Below are positions 1 to 5,924 of a stretch of DNA of 6,457 bases, in pieces. Every line of letters begins with the position of its first letter. Within the stretch, counting starts at the first letter, position 1. The DNA is from Chloroflexota bacterium. Lineage in GTDB: Bacteria > Chloroflexota > Limnocylindria > Limnocylindrales > CSP1-4. Location: the NCBI GenBank assembly GCA_025355255.1, contig JANYAA010000486.1, positions 1 through 6,457 of the forward strand, given 5' to 3'. The position numbers and the translations under genes were made by a program. The notes under the pieces are model-generated. The model was not told where the DNA came from and did no database searches. It was given only the letters and a program-made list of their open reading frames with translations.

Positions 1-440
1 TTGACGAGGAGCGCGACCTGCGCATCGAAGTCAAGCGCTCCAGCGGTCCTGGCGGCCAGTCGGTCAACACCACGGACTCGGCCGTCCGGATCACGCACAT
101 TCCTTCAGGGCTCGTCGTGGAGATCCAGGACGAGAAGAGCCAACACAAGAACAAGGCCAAGGCCATGTCCGTCCTGCGCAGCCGGCTGTTTGACCTGGAG
201 CTGAGCAAGCAGCGCGAGGCCCAGAGCGCCCAGCGCCGCACGATGGTCACCGCTGGGGACCGGTCCGAGAAGATCCGCACCTACAACTTCCCGGACAACC
301 GCGTGACGGACCATCGCATCGGCGTGACCATCTACAACGTGCCGGGCGTGCTGGAGGGGCAGATCGACCCTCTCATCGACGCCCTCGTGATGGCCGATCA
401 GGCCGAGCGGCTGCACCAGCTCGCCGAGTCGGCCGACTAG
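1..440 (+). CDS. prfA: Peptide chain release factor 1, C-terminal part (5' truncated by window)
   Basis: Release factor 1 acts in the ribosomal A site, reading UAA and UAG and triggering hydrolysis of peptidyl-tRNA. The reading frame enters at base 3 and gives the last 145 residues of a protein that is usually about 355 long. The catalytic GGQ tripeptide is at bases 51-59, inside a [18 protein letters not shown] block. The stretch [19 protein letters not shown] that follows is the RF1 version; RF2 has a different sequence here. The ending [13 protein letters not shown] also matches RF1. The codon-recognition PxT loop lies upstream and outside the window. The stop codon is 2 nt before prmC, whose product modifies the Gln of this GGQ, so co-expression makes sense. 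The start and promoter are not visible. Identification is very secure. Confidence 0.97.
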   Translation, partial: DEERDLRIEVKRSSGPGGQSVNTTDSAVRITHIPSGLVVEIQDEKSQHKNKAKAMSVLRSRLFDLELSKQREAQSAQRRTMVTAGDRSEKIRTYNFPDNRVTDHRIGVTIYNVPGVLEGQIDPLIDALVMADQAERLHQLAESAD

Positions 441-442
441 CC

Positions 443-1417
443 GTGGCCGCGCCCGCACCGGGCCCTGTGGCGCACGGCGGCGCCACGGTTGGCACGCTGG
501 TTCGCGACGCCGCCGCACGCCTCGCCGCTGCCGGCTCCGGCTCGCCCCACTTGGACGCGGAGCTCCTGGCGGGCCACGTGCTGGGCGTTGACCGCGCCGG
601 CGTGTTCGCCGCGGGAGAGGCGCAGGTGGGCCCGGTTCAGGCAGCCGCGTTCGAGGCGGCCGTCGCCCGCCGGGAGGCGAACGAGCCCATCGCCTACATC
701 CGGGGCTTCCGCGAGTTCCACGGGCTGGCGCTGGCCGCCGACGCACGTGCGCTCATCCCGCGCCCCGAGACGGAGCTGCTCGTGGACGCCGCGGTGGCCG
801 AGGTAGCCGCGCGTCTTGCTGGTGCCCCGCGACCGGCCGGCAGCCCGCCGCTGCGGATTGCCGACGTTGGGACGGGGACGGGCGCGATTGCGCTGGCGAT
901 GCTGGCCGCCCTGCGGAAGCGGCGGATGGACGGCCACGTGATGGTCCTGGCCACGGACGCTTCCCCTGAGGCACTCCAGTTGGCCCGCGAGAACGCGGCG
1001 GGTCATGGCCTGGCGGACCCGGCCCGCCTCGAGTTTGCCGAGGTGGACCTGCTGCCAGCCGGGGTCAGCGGGCTGGACATGGTGTGCGCCAATCTGCCCT
1101 ATGTGAAGACGGCCGACATGGCGTCGCTGGCGCCCGACCTCGCGTGGGAGCCCCGCTCCGCGCTGGACGGAGGCCGCGACGGGCTCGACGTGATCCGGCG
1201 CCTGCTGCTTCGGCTGCCCGGCGTCCTCGCCCGTGGCGGCGTTGCGCTGCTGGAGATCGGCGCGGACCAGGGCGCGTCCATCGCGGAGGCCGTCGCGGAC
1301 GTGCTGCCCGGCTGGCGCTGCACGGTGGCCGTGGATCTGGCGGGGCTGCCGCGTGTGGCCCGCGTGGAGTACGGCCCCCACGCGGAGCGTGGCCCCCACG
1401 CGGAGCGTGGGGCATGA
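443..1417 (+). CDS. prmC: Release factor glutamine N5-methyltransferase PrmC
   Basis: PrmC (HemK) uses S-adenosylmethionine to methylate the glutamine of the GGQ motif in RF1 and RF2. The 324-residue product has the family layout: an N-terminal helical release-factor-binding domain (about residues 15-90), the hinge motif IPRPETE (105-111), and a Rossmann methyltransferase domain with SAM motif I DVGTGTG (141-147). The substrate-binding tetrapeptide is at 217-220, then WEPRSALDGGRDGLDV. That tetrapeptide reads NLPY, not the usual NPPY. The start is a GTG 2 nt after prfA with no clear Shine-Dalgarno sequence. A second in-frame GTG at 467 is possible, and the fold only needs residues from about 15. 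The last 14 residues (GPHAER twice, then GA) are not part of the family fold and are encoded by a palindromic tandem repeat. The stop overlaps the next start as ATGA. Confidence 0.95.
   Translation: MAAPAPGPVAHGGATVGTLVRDAAARLAAAGSGSPHLDAELLAGHVLGVDRAGVFAAGEAQVGPVQAAAFEAAVARREANEPIAYIRGFREFHGLALAADARALIPRPETELLVDAAVAEVAARLAGAPRPAGSPPLRIADVGTGTGAIALAMLAALRKRRMDGHVMVLATDASPEALQLARENAAGHGLADPARLEFAEVDLLPAGVSGLDMVCANLPYVKTADMASLAPDLAWEPRSALDGGRDGLDVIRRLLLRLPGVLARGGVALLEIGADQGASIAEAVADVLPGWRCTVAVDLAGLPRVARVEYGPHAERGPHAERGA
1373..1412 (+). repeat. Tandem 18-bp palindromic repeat inside the 3' end of prmC
   Basis: Two perfect 18-bp copies of GGCCCCCACGCGGAGCGT lie at 1373-1390 and 1391-1408, followed by GGGG. 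Each copy is a hairpin. The second has an 8-bp perfect stem, CCCCACGC (1394-1401) with GCGTGGGG (1405-1412), and a GGA loop. The first has a 6-bp stem (1378-1383 with 1387-1392) and the same loop. An additional CGCGTGG at 1361-1367 can also pair with CCACGCG at 1378-1384. The repeat is translated as GPHAERGPHAERG at the end of PrmC. It resembles REP-like short palindromes that sit at gene ends. The family name and copy number cannot be judged from this window. Confidence 0.85.
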
Positions 1418-2346
1418 TCCGCGACCACCGCCCGCTCGTCCCGGCCTTGCCGCGCTTCCCCATCGAGATGATCGCACTCGACATCGACGGCACGATCGTC
1501 GGCCAGGATCTCCAGATCCCGGCGCGCACCGCGGCGGCCCTGCGCGAGGCGGTCAGACGCGGCGTCCGCGTCTCGCTCGCAACGGGGCGCATGCCCAGTT
1601 CCGCAATGGCGTTTGTCAACCAACTGGGACTGGTTGCCCCGGTCATCGGCCACCAGGGTGCTGTCATCCGCGAGATGCCGCGCCGCCGCGAGATCGCACA
1701 GCCCATCGACCCGGGCTCTCGCGGCCGCGTAGGTCCGCTGCTGCACCACGCGCCGCTGCCAGCCGATGTGGTGCGCGACGCCGTTGACTGGTGCCGCGAG
1801 CACGGCATGGACCCGCACATCAACGATCTGGAGCGCATGGTCATCTGGCAGGGTGACCCGAGCTTTGAGGACTACTCAAGCTATGTGGGCCGCAACGCGG
1901 AGATTGTGGCGGACCTTGGCGCCGCTATCCGCCGGCCGATGACGAAGGTGATTGCCGTGGGCGAGGCCGGGCAGGCGATGGCGCTTGTGGAGGAGGCGCG
2001 CCGCGCGTTCGCCGGCCGGGCAGATCCCACGGTGTCGCACCCGCGGTTCCTGGAGTTTGTGGCGCCGGGCGTTAGCAAGGGGCGCGCGGTTGCGTGGCTG
2101 GCTTGGCGAGCCGGCGTCTCCATGGACCGCGTGCTCACTGCTGGTGACGCGCTCAACGATCTCGAGATGGTGGCTGCCGCGGGTCACGGCATCGCGATGC
2201 CCACCGCACCTGACGCCGTCCGCGCGGCCGCCCGCTTCCACGCAGCGCCGGTGGGGGAGGCGGGGATTGCCCAGCTGCTTGAGGAGCTGGTGCTGGCGTC
2301 GCCTGCCGATGCGGCTCGCAACGCCGCACGCCTGGCCGTGCGCTGA
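1414..2346 (+). CDS. Cof-type HAD-superfamily (subclass IIB) hydrolase
   Basis: This is a predicted cytosolic Mg2+-dependent phosphatase of the haloacid dehalogenase superfamily, 310 residues. All four catalytic motifs are present in order: DIDGT with the nucleophile and acid at Asp23 and Asp25; SLATGR with Thr57; the lysine in VSKG at Lys222; and the metal-binding GDALND with Asp245 and Asp249. Residues about 85-195 form the cap region. Spacing and the IALDIDGTIV start fit the Cof/YbiV/SupH group, which dephosphorylates sugar phosphates and flavin or pyridoxal phosphates. The substrate cannot be read from sequence. The ATG at 1414 overlaps the prmC stop and has GGAG 8 nt upstream, lying within the palindromic repeat. 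A later ATG at 1468 (MIALDIDGT) would remove an 18-residue leader and is a real alternative. The end overlaps tsaC by 1 nt, so the gene is probably translationally coupled on both sides. Confidence 0.9.
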   Translation: MIRDHRPLVPALPRFPIEMIALDIDGTIVGQDLQIPARTAAALREAVRRGVRVSLATGRMPSSAMAFVNQLGLVAPVIGHQGAVIREMPRRREIAQPIDPGSRGRVGPLLHHAPLPADVVRDAVDWCREHGMDPHINDLERMVIWQGDPSFEDYSSYVGRNAEIVADLGAAIRRPMTKVIAVGEAGQAMALVEEARRAFAGRADPTVSHPRFLEFVAPGVSKGRAVAWLAWRAGVSMDRVLTAGDALNDLEMVAAAGHGIAMPTAPDAVRAAARFHAAPVGEAGIAQLLEELVLASPADAARNAARLAVR

Positions 2347-3014
2347 TGACCGTCCGCGTCGTTCCTGACGGCCCCGCCACACGCGTTGAGGCGGCCGAGC
2401 TGCTTCGGGCAGGCAGCATTGTCGCCGTCCCCACGGACACGGTCTACGGCATTGCAGCCGCGATGGATCTGCCGGACGCCATCGAGCGGCTGTTCGCCGC
2501 CAAGGGCCGGCCGCCGGAGAAGGCCGTGGCGGTGCTGCTGGCCGATGCCGAGCAGGCCTGGACCTTGGGCGTGCCGACACCGGCGGCGGAGGCCCTCGCT
2601 GCGCGGTTCTGGCCCGGTGGGCTGACGCTGGTGCTCCCCGTGCAGCCCGGCGTCGTCTTGCCCCGCGTCCTGGCCGCAGGCGCGCCCACCATCGGCGTTC
2701 GCGTCCCGGACCACGAGGCGCCCCGGACGCTTGCGCGCATCCTCGGTCCGCTGCCCACCACATCGGCCAACCGCTCCGGCGATGCGGACGCGCGCGACGC
2801 CGCCGAGATCGCGGCGCAGCTGGGCGACGCCGTCGCGCTGGTCCTCGATGGCGGCCCCATCCGCGGCGGTCCCCCGTCCACGGTGGTGAACTGCACCCTC
2901 GAGTGGCCGTCGATCCTGCGCGAAGGCGCCATACCCGCCGCGGACATTGCGGCCGCGTTGGCCGACGCCGGGATCAGCCATGCCATCGACGAGTGGAACG
3001 TGGACGAGGCGTAG
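2346..3014 (+). CDS. tsaC: L-threonylcarbamoyladenylate synthase (TsaC/YwlC, Sua5-YciO-YrdC family)
   Basis: This enzyme makes threonylcarbamoyl-AMP from threonine, bicarbonate and ATP. It is the first step of the universal t6A37 modification in tRNAs reading ANN codons. The 222-residue protein has the YrdC-domain signatures: PTDTVYG (29-35), KGRPPEKAVAVLLA (from 53), FWPGGLTLVL (from 88), IGVRVPDH (from 116), the nucleotide-binding TTSANRSG (138-145), STVV (178-181) and LREG (191-194). Its length fits the single-domain TsaC/YwlC form without the extra C-terminal Sua5 domain. The start ATG shares its A with the TGA stop of the HAD gene (TGATG), indicating coupled translation. It appears to be the last gene of the prfA operon. 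A hairpin follows 43 nt after the stop and the next 400 bp have no gene. Position next to prfA-prmC is common for this family. Confidence 0.95.
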   Translation: MTVRVVPDGPATRVEAAELLRAGSIVAVPTDTVYGIAAAMDLPDAIERLFAAKGRPPEKAVAVLLADAEQAWTLGVPTPAAEALAARFWPGGLTLVLPVQPGVVLPRVLAAGAPTIGVRVPDHEAPRTLARILGPLPTTSANRSGDADARDAAEIAAQLGDAVALVLDGGPIRGGPPSTVVNCTLEWPSILREGAIPAADIAAALADAGISHAIDEWNVDEA

Positions 3015-3057
3015 CAGGCGCCAGCCCCGCGAGATTCTCGAATTGCACCCCAGGCGA

Positions 3058-3074
3058 GCGTTCTGGGAGAACGC
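3058..3074 (+). terminator. Hairpin after tsaC, possible terminator without U-tract
   Basis: GCGTTCT (3058-3064), loop GGG, and AGAACGC (3068-3074) form a perfect 7-bp stem 43 nt after the tsaC stop. No run of T follows (the next bases are AAGAGCATG), so it is not a classical intrinsic terminator. It could still mark the transcript end, protect the 3' end or work with Rho. The same bases also belong to the outer 13-bp inverted repeat, so two pairings compete. Confidence 0.35.
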
Positions 3075-3136
3075 AAGAGCATGACAGCTCGTGGCGCCGG
3101 GGCCCACGCACGGGCAGGCGCGGGACCGGGCGAGCC

Positions 3137-3264
3137 AGTTCCGAAATGCCCGTGGAGCGGGCGCTATCTCCCGCTTCGCCAGATACGGCTCGCCGCCCGG
3201 GCATTTCGGGATTGGAGCAACGCTTGCGCGCCGATACGGCACCTGGAGCGAGCATTTCGGAACT
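3137..3264. repeat. Three copies of a 32-nt degenerate repeat (one inverted, two direct)
   Basis: Copies lie at 3137-3168 (minus orientation), 3182-3213 (plus) and 3233-3264 (plus), each exactly 32 nt from GATA to the final T. Pairwise identity counted by eye is 22 to 24 of 32. The fixed parts are GATA at one end and GCATTTCGG near the other, with a variable middle. Copies 1 and 2 face each other and give a perfect 12-bp inverted pair (CCGAAATGCCCG at 3141-3152, complement at 3198-3209). Copies 1 and 3 give a perfect 13-bp pair (AGTTCCGAAATGC at 3137-3149, complement at 3252-3264). Equal unit length with conserved ends suggests a real repeat family and not chance GC-rich pairing. Irregular spacing and the inverted copy exclude an ordinary CRISPR array. 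Confidence 0.7.
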
Positions 3265-3328
3265 CCGGTGCCCGCAGGCTTCCAGAACGCTCGCTACGCG
3301 GGCGTACCGGAGAGACGCCGGTGCACCG
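3263..3328 (+). other. Stem-loops just upstream of the glyA promoter
   Basis: CTCCGGTGCCCGC (3263-3275) pairs with GCGGGCGTACCGGAG (3298-3312), 13 bp with a 2-nt bulge. The loop is 22 nt and contains one arm of the outer inverted repeat. GGCGT (3301-3305) can instead pair with ACGCC (3315-3319). A perfect 10-bp palindrome CGGTGCACCG follows at 3319-3328, ending 13 nt before the proposed -35 box. The palindrome could be an operator half-site pair. I do not recognise a known operator or riboswitch consensus here. Confidence 0.35.
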
Positions 3329-3341
3329 CGGGCGGGCGCGT

Positions 3342-3369
3342 TTGCCCGCTCCCCGAGTCGTGGGACAAT
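3342..3369 (+). promoter_or_regulatory. Candidate sigma-70-type promoter for glyA
   Basis: TTGCCC (3342-3347) matches the start of a -35 box. It is followed after 16 nt by GACAAT (3364-3369), which matches 4 of 6 bases of TATAAT and is preceded by TGG, an extended -10 feature. Transcription would start near 3376, leaving a leader of about 40 nt with the glyA ribosome binding site. The 400-bp gap upstream supports an independent promoter. The boxes were found by eye, so this is a weak to moderate call. Confidence 0.4.
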
Positions 3370-3402
3370 GCCACCCTTGGCACACGCATTCATGTCGCGC
3401 CC

Positions 3403-3410
3403 AGGGAGGT
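3403..3410 (+). promoter_or_regulatory. Ribosome binding site that fixes the glyA GTG start
   Basis: AGGGAGGT lies just before the GTG at 3415, with GGGAGG ending 5 nt upstream of it. It is the strongest Shine-Dalgarno sequence in the window. It supports the GTG over any upstream start in the same open frame, which continues back to about 3091 through the repeat region. Confidence 0.8.
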
Positions 3411-3414
3411 CCTC

Positions 3415-4752
3415 GTGCCCGAGTCCGCTGTCTCGCCCGCCGCTTGGGCTTCCGTCGCCGATGTGGACCCTGAACTCTGGGCGGCCATTGAGGCCGAGCG
3501 CCACCGCCAGACCGACAAGATTGAGCTGATCGCGTCGGAGAACTACGTCTGGGCGGCCGTTGAAGAGGCACAGGGGTCGTGGCTCACCAACAAGTACGCC
3601 GAGGGTCTCCCGGGCAAGCGCTACTACGGTGGCTGCGAATACGTGGACGTGGCCGAGAACCTGGCCAAGGAGCGCGCCTTGGCGCTGTTCCCCGGTGCGG
3701 ACCACGTGAACGTCCAGCCGCACTCCGGCGCCCAGGCCAACATGGCGGCCTACTTCTCGGTGATCAAGCCCGGTGACCGGGTGCTGGGCATGAGCCTGGC
3801 CCACGGCGGCCACCTCACGCACGGCTCCCCGGTCAACTTCAGCGGCAAGCTCTACGAGATCCACGCGTACGGCGTGGAACGCGAAACCGAGCGCGTGGAC
3901 TACGACGTCCTCGAGGCGCAAGCCCAGGCCGTCCGCCCGAAGCTCCTGGTTGCGGGGGCGTCGGCGTATCCGCGCATCTGGGACTTCGAGCGCATGGCGG
4001 CCATCGCCCACAGCGTCGGCGCGCTGCTGTTTGTGGACATGGCCCATGTTGCTGGCCTCGTGGCAGCGGGTCTGCACCCCAGCCCCTTCCCGCACGCGGA
4101 CCTCGTCACCACCACCACGCACAAGACGCTGCGCGGTCCGCGCGGTGGCATCGTCTTCGCGCGCGCTGACCTGCCCGAAGGCATCAACCGCGCTGACTTC
4201 CCGGCCCTCGGCAAGAACACGCTCGCCCAGGCCATCGACAAGTCCGTCTTCCCGGGCGTTCAGGGCGGCCCGCTCATGCACGTCATCGCGGCCAAGGCTG
4301 TCGCCTTCAAACTGGCCGCTGGCGAGGAGTTCCATCGCGACCAGGCGCGCACCATCGAGAACGCTCGCGTCCTTGCCAGGACCATGGCCGAGGCGGGTGC
4401 CCGGCTGGTGTCGGGCGGCACGGACAATCACCTCGCGCTTGTGGACGTGACGCCGCTCGGCGTGACGGGCCGCGAGGCGGAAGCCCTGCTGGACGACGTT
4501 GGCATCACCGTCAACAAGAACGCCATCCCGTTTGATCAGAACCCGCCCAACATCGCGTCCGGCATCCGCATCGGCACCCCAGCCACCACCACACGCGGCA
4601 TGGGCCCCGACGAGATGCGCAAGATCGGCCACTGGATCGTCACCGCCATCCGGGAACGTGAGGATCCCGCCGCGCACGAGCGCATCCGGCGCGAGGTCCG
4701 GGAGATGGTGGCCGCGTTCCCCGTTCCGGGTCTGCCGCGCGACCGCGCCTGA
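3415..4752 (+). CDS. glyA: Serine hydroxymethyltransferase
   Basis: GlyA is a pyridoxal-phosphate enzyme that converts serine and tetrahydrofolate into glycine and 5,10-methylene-THF, the main source of one-carbon units for purine, thymidylate and methionine synthesis. The 445-residue product shows the family signatures in order: ELIASENY, the [13 protein letters not shown] block, [31 protein letters not shown], and [19 protein letters not shown]. The PLP-lysine motif [14 protein letters not shown] follows with Lys237 as Schiff-base residue (near K229 in E. coli), then [12 protein letters not shown] and [15 protein letters not shown]. Length is close to the usual 415-435 with a short N-terminal extension of about 15 residues. 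The GTG start is fixed by a strong ribosome binding site and sits downstream of its own likely promoter. All catalytic blocks are intact. Confidence 0.97.
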   Translation: MPESAVSPAAWASVADVDPELWAAIEAERHRQTDKIELIASENYVWAAVEEAQGSWLTNKYAEGLPGKRYYGGCEYVDVAENLAKERALALFPGADHVNVQPHSGAQANMAAYFSVIKPGDRVLGMSLAHGGHLTHGSPVNFSGKLYEIHAYGVERETERVDYDVLEAQAQAVRPKLLVAGASAYPRIWDFERMAAIAHSVGALLFVDMAHVAGLVAAGLHPSPFPHADLVTTTTHKTLRGPRGGIVFARADLPEGINRADFPALGKNTLAQAIDKSVFPGVQGGPLMHVIAAKAVAFKLAAGEEFHRDQARTIENARVLARTMAEAGARLVSGGTDNHLALVDVTPLGVTGREAEALLDDVGITVNKNAIPFDQNPPNIASGIRIGTPATTTRGMGPDEMRKIGHWIVTAIREREDPAAHERIRREVREMVAAFPVPGLPRDRA

Positions 4753-4801
4753 CCGCGGTCCGCCACCCTCGCCACCCCCGCACCGCCACGAGCCACCACC
4801 C
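4753..4801 (+). other. C-rich linker between glyA and the wecA-like gene
   Basis: A perfect 10-bp palindrome GACCGCGGTC at 4751-4760 overlaps the glyA stop. About 40 nt of very C-rich, G-poor, nearly T-free sequence then runs up to the next ATG. No Shine-Dalgarno sequence is visible. C-rich, G-poor RNA is the kind of sequence Rho loads on, so a rut-like role is possible. No promoter was recognised, so the downstream gene may be read through from glyA. Confidence 0.35.
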
Positions 4802-5923
4802 ATGCGTCTGATCTCGAGCTTTGGCGACGTCCTGCCGCTGCTGATCGGCGCGTTCCTCGCTGCAGCGCTGCTGGCGCTGGTGATCACGCCGCTGGTTGTC
4901 CGGCTCGCCCATCGGGCGGGCGCGGTGGACCAGCCCAACCAGCGGCGTGTCAACAAGTCGCCGGTGCCCCGCGGTGGCGGCATTGCCGTGGCGGCGGCGT
5001 TCTTGGTCGTGGGCGGGCTGCTCATCGTGGCGAACGAGACGCTGGAACTGCTGCCTGATCCGCAGACCGTGGACGCGCCCGAATTCCTGGCGCTGCTTGC
5101 CGGCGGCATGCTGGCCACGCTCCTCGGTGGCCTCGACGACGCTCTCCAGCTTCGCGCCCGCTGGCAGATGCTGGGCCAGGTGGCGCTTGCGGTGCTGGTG
5201 GTGCTGGCGGGCGTCACCATCACCTATCTCAACAACCCGTTTGGACAGCCCGCGATCATCAATCTGTCCGAGCCGTTCGCCGTGGGCTTCACGATGCTGT
5301 GGGTGGTCGGGATGATCAACAGCATCAACTTCATCGACGGGCTTGACGGGCTCTCGTCAGGCATCGCCCTGATCGCCGCCGCAACGCTGGGGCTGATCTC
5401 GTTCACGACGGCTGCAGGGCCTGTGGGTCAGCCGATCGTGGGCATGCTCTGCTTTGTGCTGGCCGGGTCGCTGCTGGGGTTCCTGCGCTGGAACTTCCAC
5501 CCGGCGACCATCTTCATCGGCACGAGCGGCGTCATGTTTGTGGGCTACACGCTGGCCGTGCTGTCCATCTTGGGCACCGCCAAGGTGGCCGTCGCGCTGC
5601 TGGTGCTGGGCGTGCCGGTGATCGACACCTTCTGGATCATCGTCCGGCGCTTGGCCACCGGCCGCTCGCCGTTCACGCCAGACCGAGGGCACATTCACCA
5701 CAGGCTGCTCGGTCTGGGCCTCTCGCACAGCCAGACGGTGCTGGCCATCTACGGCATCTGCGTTGTGCTTGCTGCGGCGTCGTTTGTGCTCTCCGGCACG
5801 GGCCAGCTGTACGCGTTTCTGGGGCTGGGTGTCGCGTTTGGCCTGGGGCTGTTTGCGCTGACGCGCGCGGAGAGCGGCGACGCGCTCGAGGCGGATTCGT
5901 ACACAGAGCCGCCGAAAGGCTGA
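4802..5923 (+). CDS. wecA: WecA/TagO-type polyprenyl-phosphate N-acetylhexosamine-1-phosphate transferase
   Basis: This is a polytopic membrane enzyme of the MraY/WecA family. It moves a sugar-1-phosphate, probably GlcNAc-1-P, from a UDP-sugar to undecaprenyl phosphate at the cytoplasmic face, starting lipid-linked assembly of a wall polymer or surface glycan. The 373-residue product has about ten hydrophobic segments, the first at residues 10-34. Family motifs are DQPNQRRVNKSPVPRGGG (43-60), GLDD (110-113), NSINFIDGLDGLSSG with Asp179 and Asp182, GFLRWNFHPATIFIG (226-240) and the terminal-loop HIHH (297-300). HIHH and the DRGH context point to WecA/TagO and not MraY. The usual GDSGS signature is GTSGV here (240-244), so the conserved Asp is Thr. 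The ATG at 4802 has no Shine-Dalgarno sequence, but the homology start fits. A short polar tail of about 20 residues ends the protein. The exact sugar is not certain. Confidence 0.9.
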   Translation: MRLISSFGDVLPLLIGAFLAAALLALVITPLVVRLAHRAGAVDQPNQRRVNKSPVPRGGGIAVAAAFLVVGGLLIVANETLELLPDPQTVDAPEFLALLAGGMLATLLGGLDDALQLRARWQMLGQVALAVLVVLAGVTITYLNNPFGQPAIINLSEPFAVGFTMLWVVGMINSINFIDGLDGLSSGIALIAAATLGLISFTTAAGPVGQPIVGMLCFVLAGSLLGFLRWNFHPATIFIGTSGVMFVGYTLAVLSILGTAKVAVALLVLGVPVIDTFWIIVRRLATGRSPFTPDRGHIHHRLLGLGLSHSQTVLAIYGICVVLAAASFVLSGTGQLYAFLGLGVAFGLGLFALTRAESGDALEADSYTEPPKG

Positions 5924-5924
5924 C

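Larger units (their letters stand above)
3054..3294. repeat. Composite nested inverted-repeat element between tsaC and glyA
   Basis: The 400-bp gap at 3015-3414 holds no convincing gene but many palindromes. Its outer limits are marked by a perfect 13-bp inverted repeat, GCGAGCGTTCTGG at 3054-3066 and its complement at 3282-3294; it extends to 16 bp with one mismatch. Inside lie three copies of a 32-nt degenerate unit (see separate entry). Smaller stems include AGCGGG/CCCGCT (3156-3161 with 3170-3175), GCCCG/CGGGC (3148-3152 with 3158-3162) and the palindrome GCCCGGGC (3195-3202). There is no transposase and no obvious target-site duplication. It may be a decayed MITE-like or REP-cluster element, or a structured leader or antisense RNA. 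The sequence alone does not decide between these. Confidence 0.6.

Noticed and set aside
437..1477. A 346-codon minus-strand open frame opposite prmC
   Set aside because: Arg/Gly/His-rich translation with no family motif, fully antisense to a gene with all PrmC signatures.
3058..3074. Classical Rho-independent terminator after tsaC
   Set aside because: The stem is good but there is no T-tract after it, so it is kept only as a low-confidence hairpin.
3137..3264. CRISPR array
   Set aside because: Only three degenerate copies, one of them inverted, with unequal spacing and no cas gene nearby.
3091..3414. In-frame upstream extension of glyA through the repeat region
   Set aside because: The frame is open, but serine hydroxymethyltransferase homology begins only at about 3460 and a strong Shine-Dalgarno sequence sits 5 nt before the GTG at 3415. 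The upstream translation just mirrors the palindromic repeats.
3015..3414. Glycine, SAM or tetrahydrofolate riboswitch in front of glyA
   Set aside because: I could not find the conserved core sequence of any of these classes, and the likely promoter lies downstream of most of the structure.
2974..5223. A 749-codon open frame on the minus strand opposite glyA and the wecA-like gene
   Set aside because: It is a stop-free shadow of high-GC coding sequence on the + strand. It lies over two securely identified genes and its translation is low-complexity with no recognisable domain.
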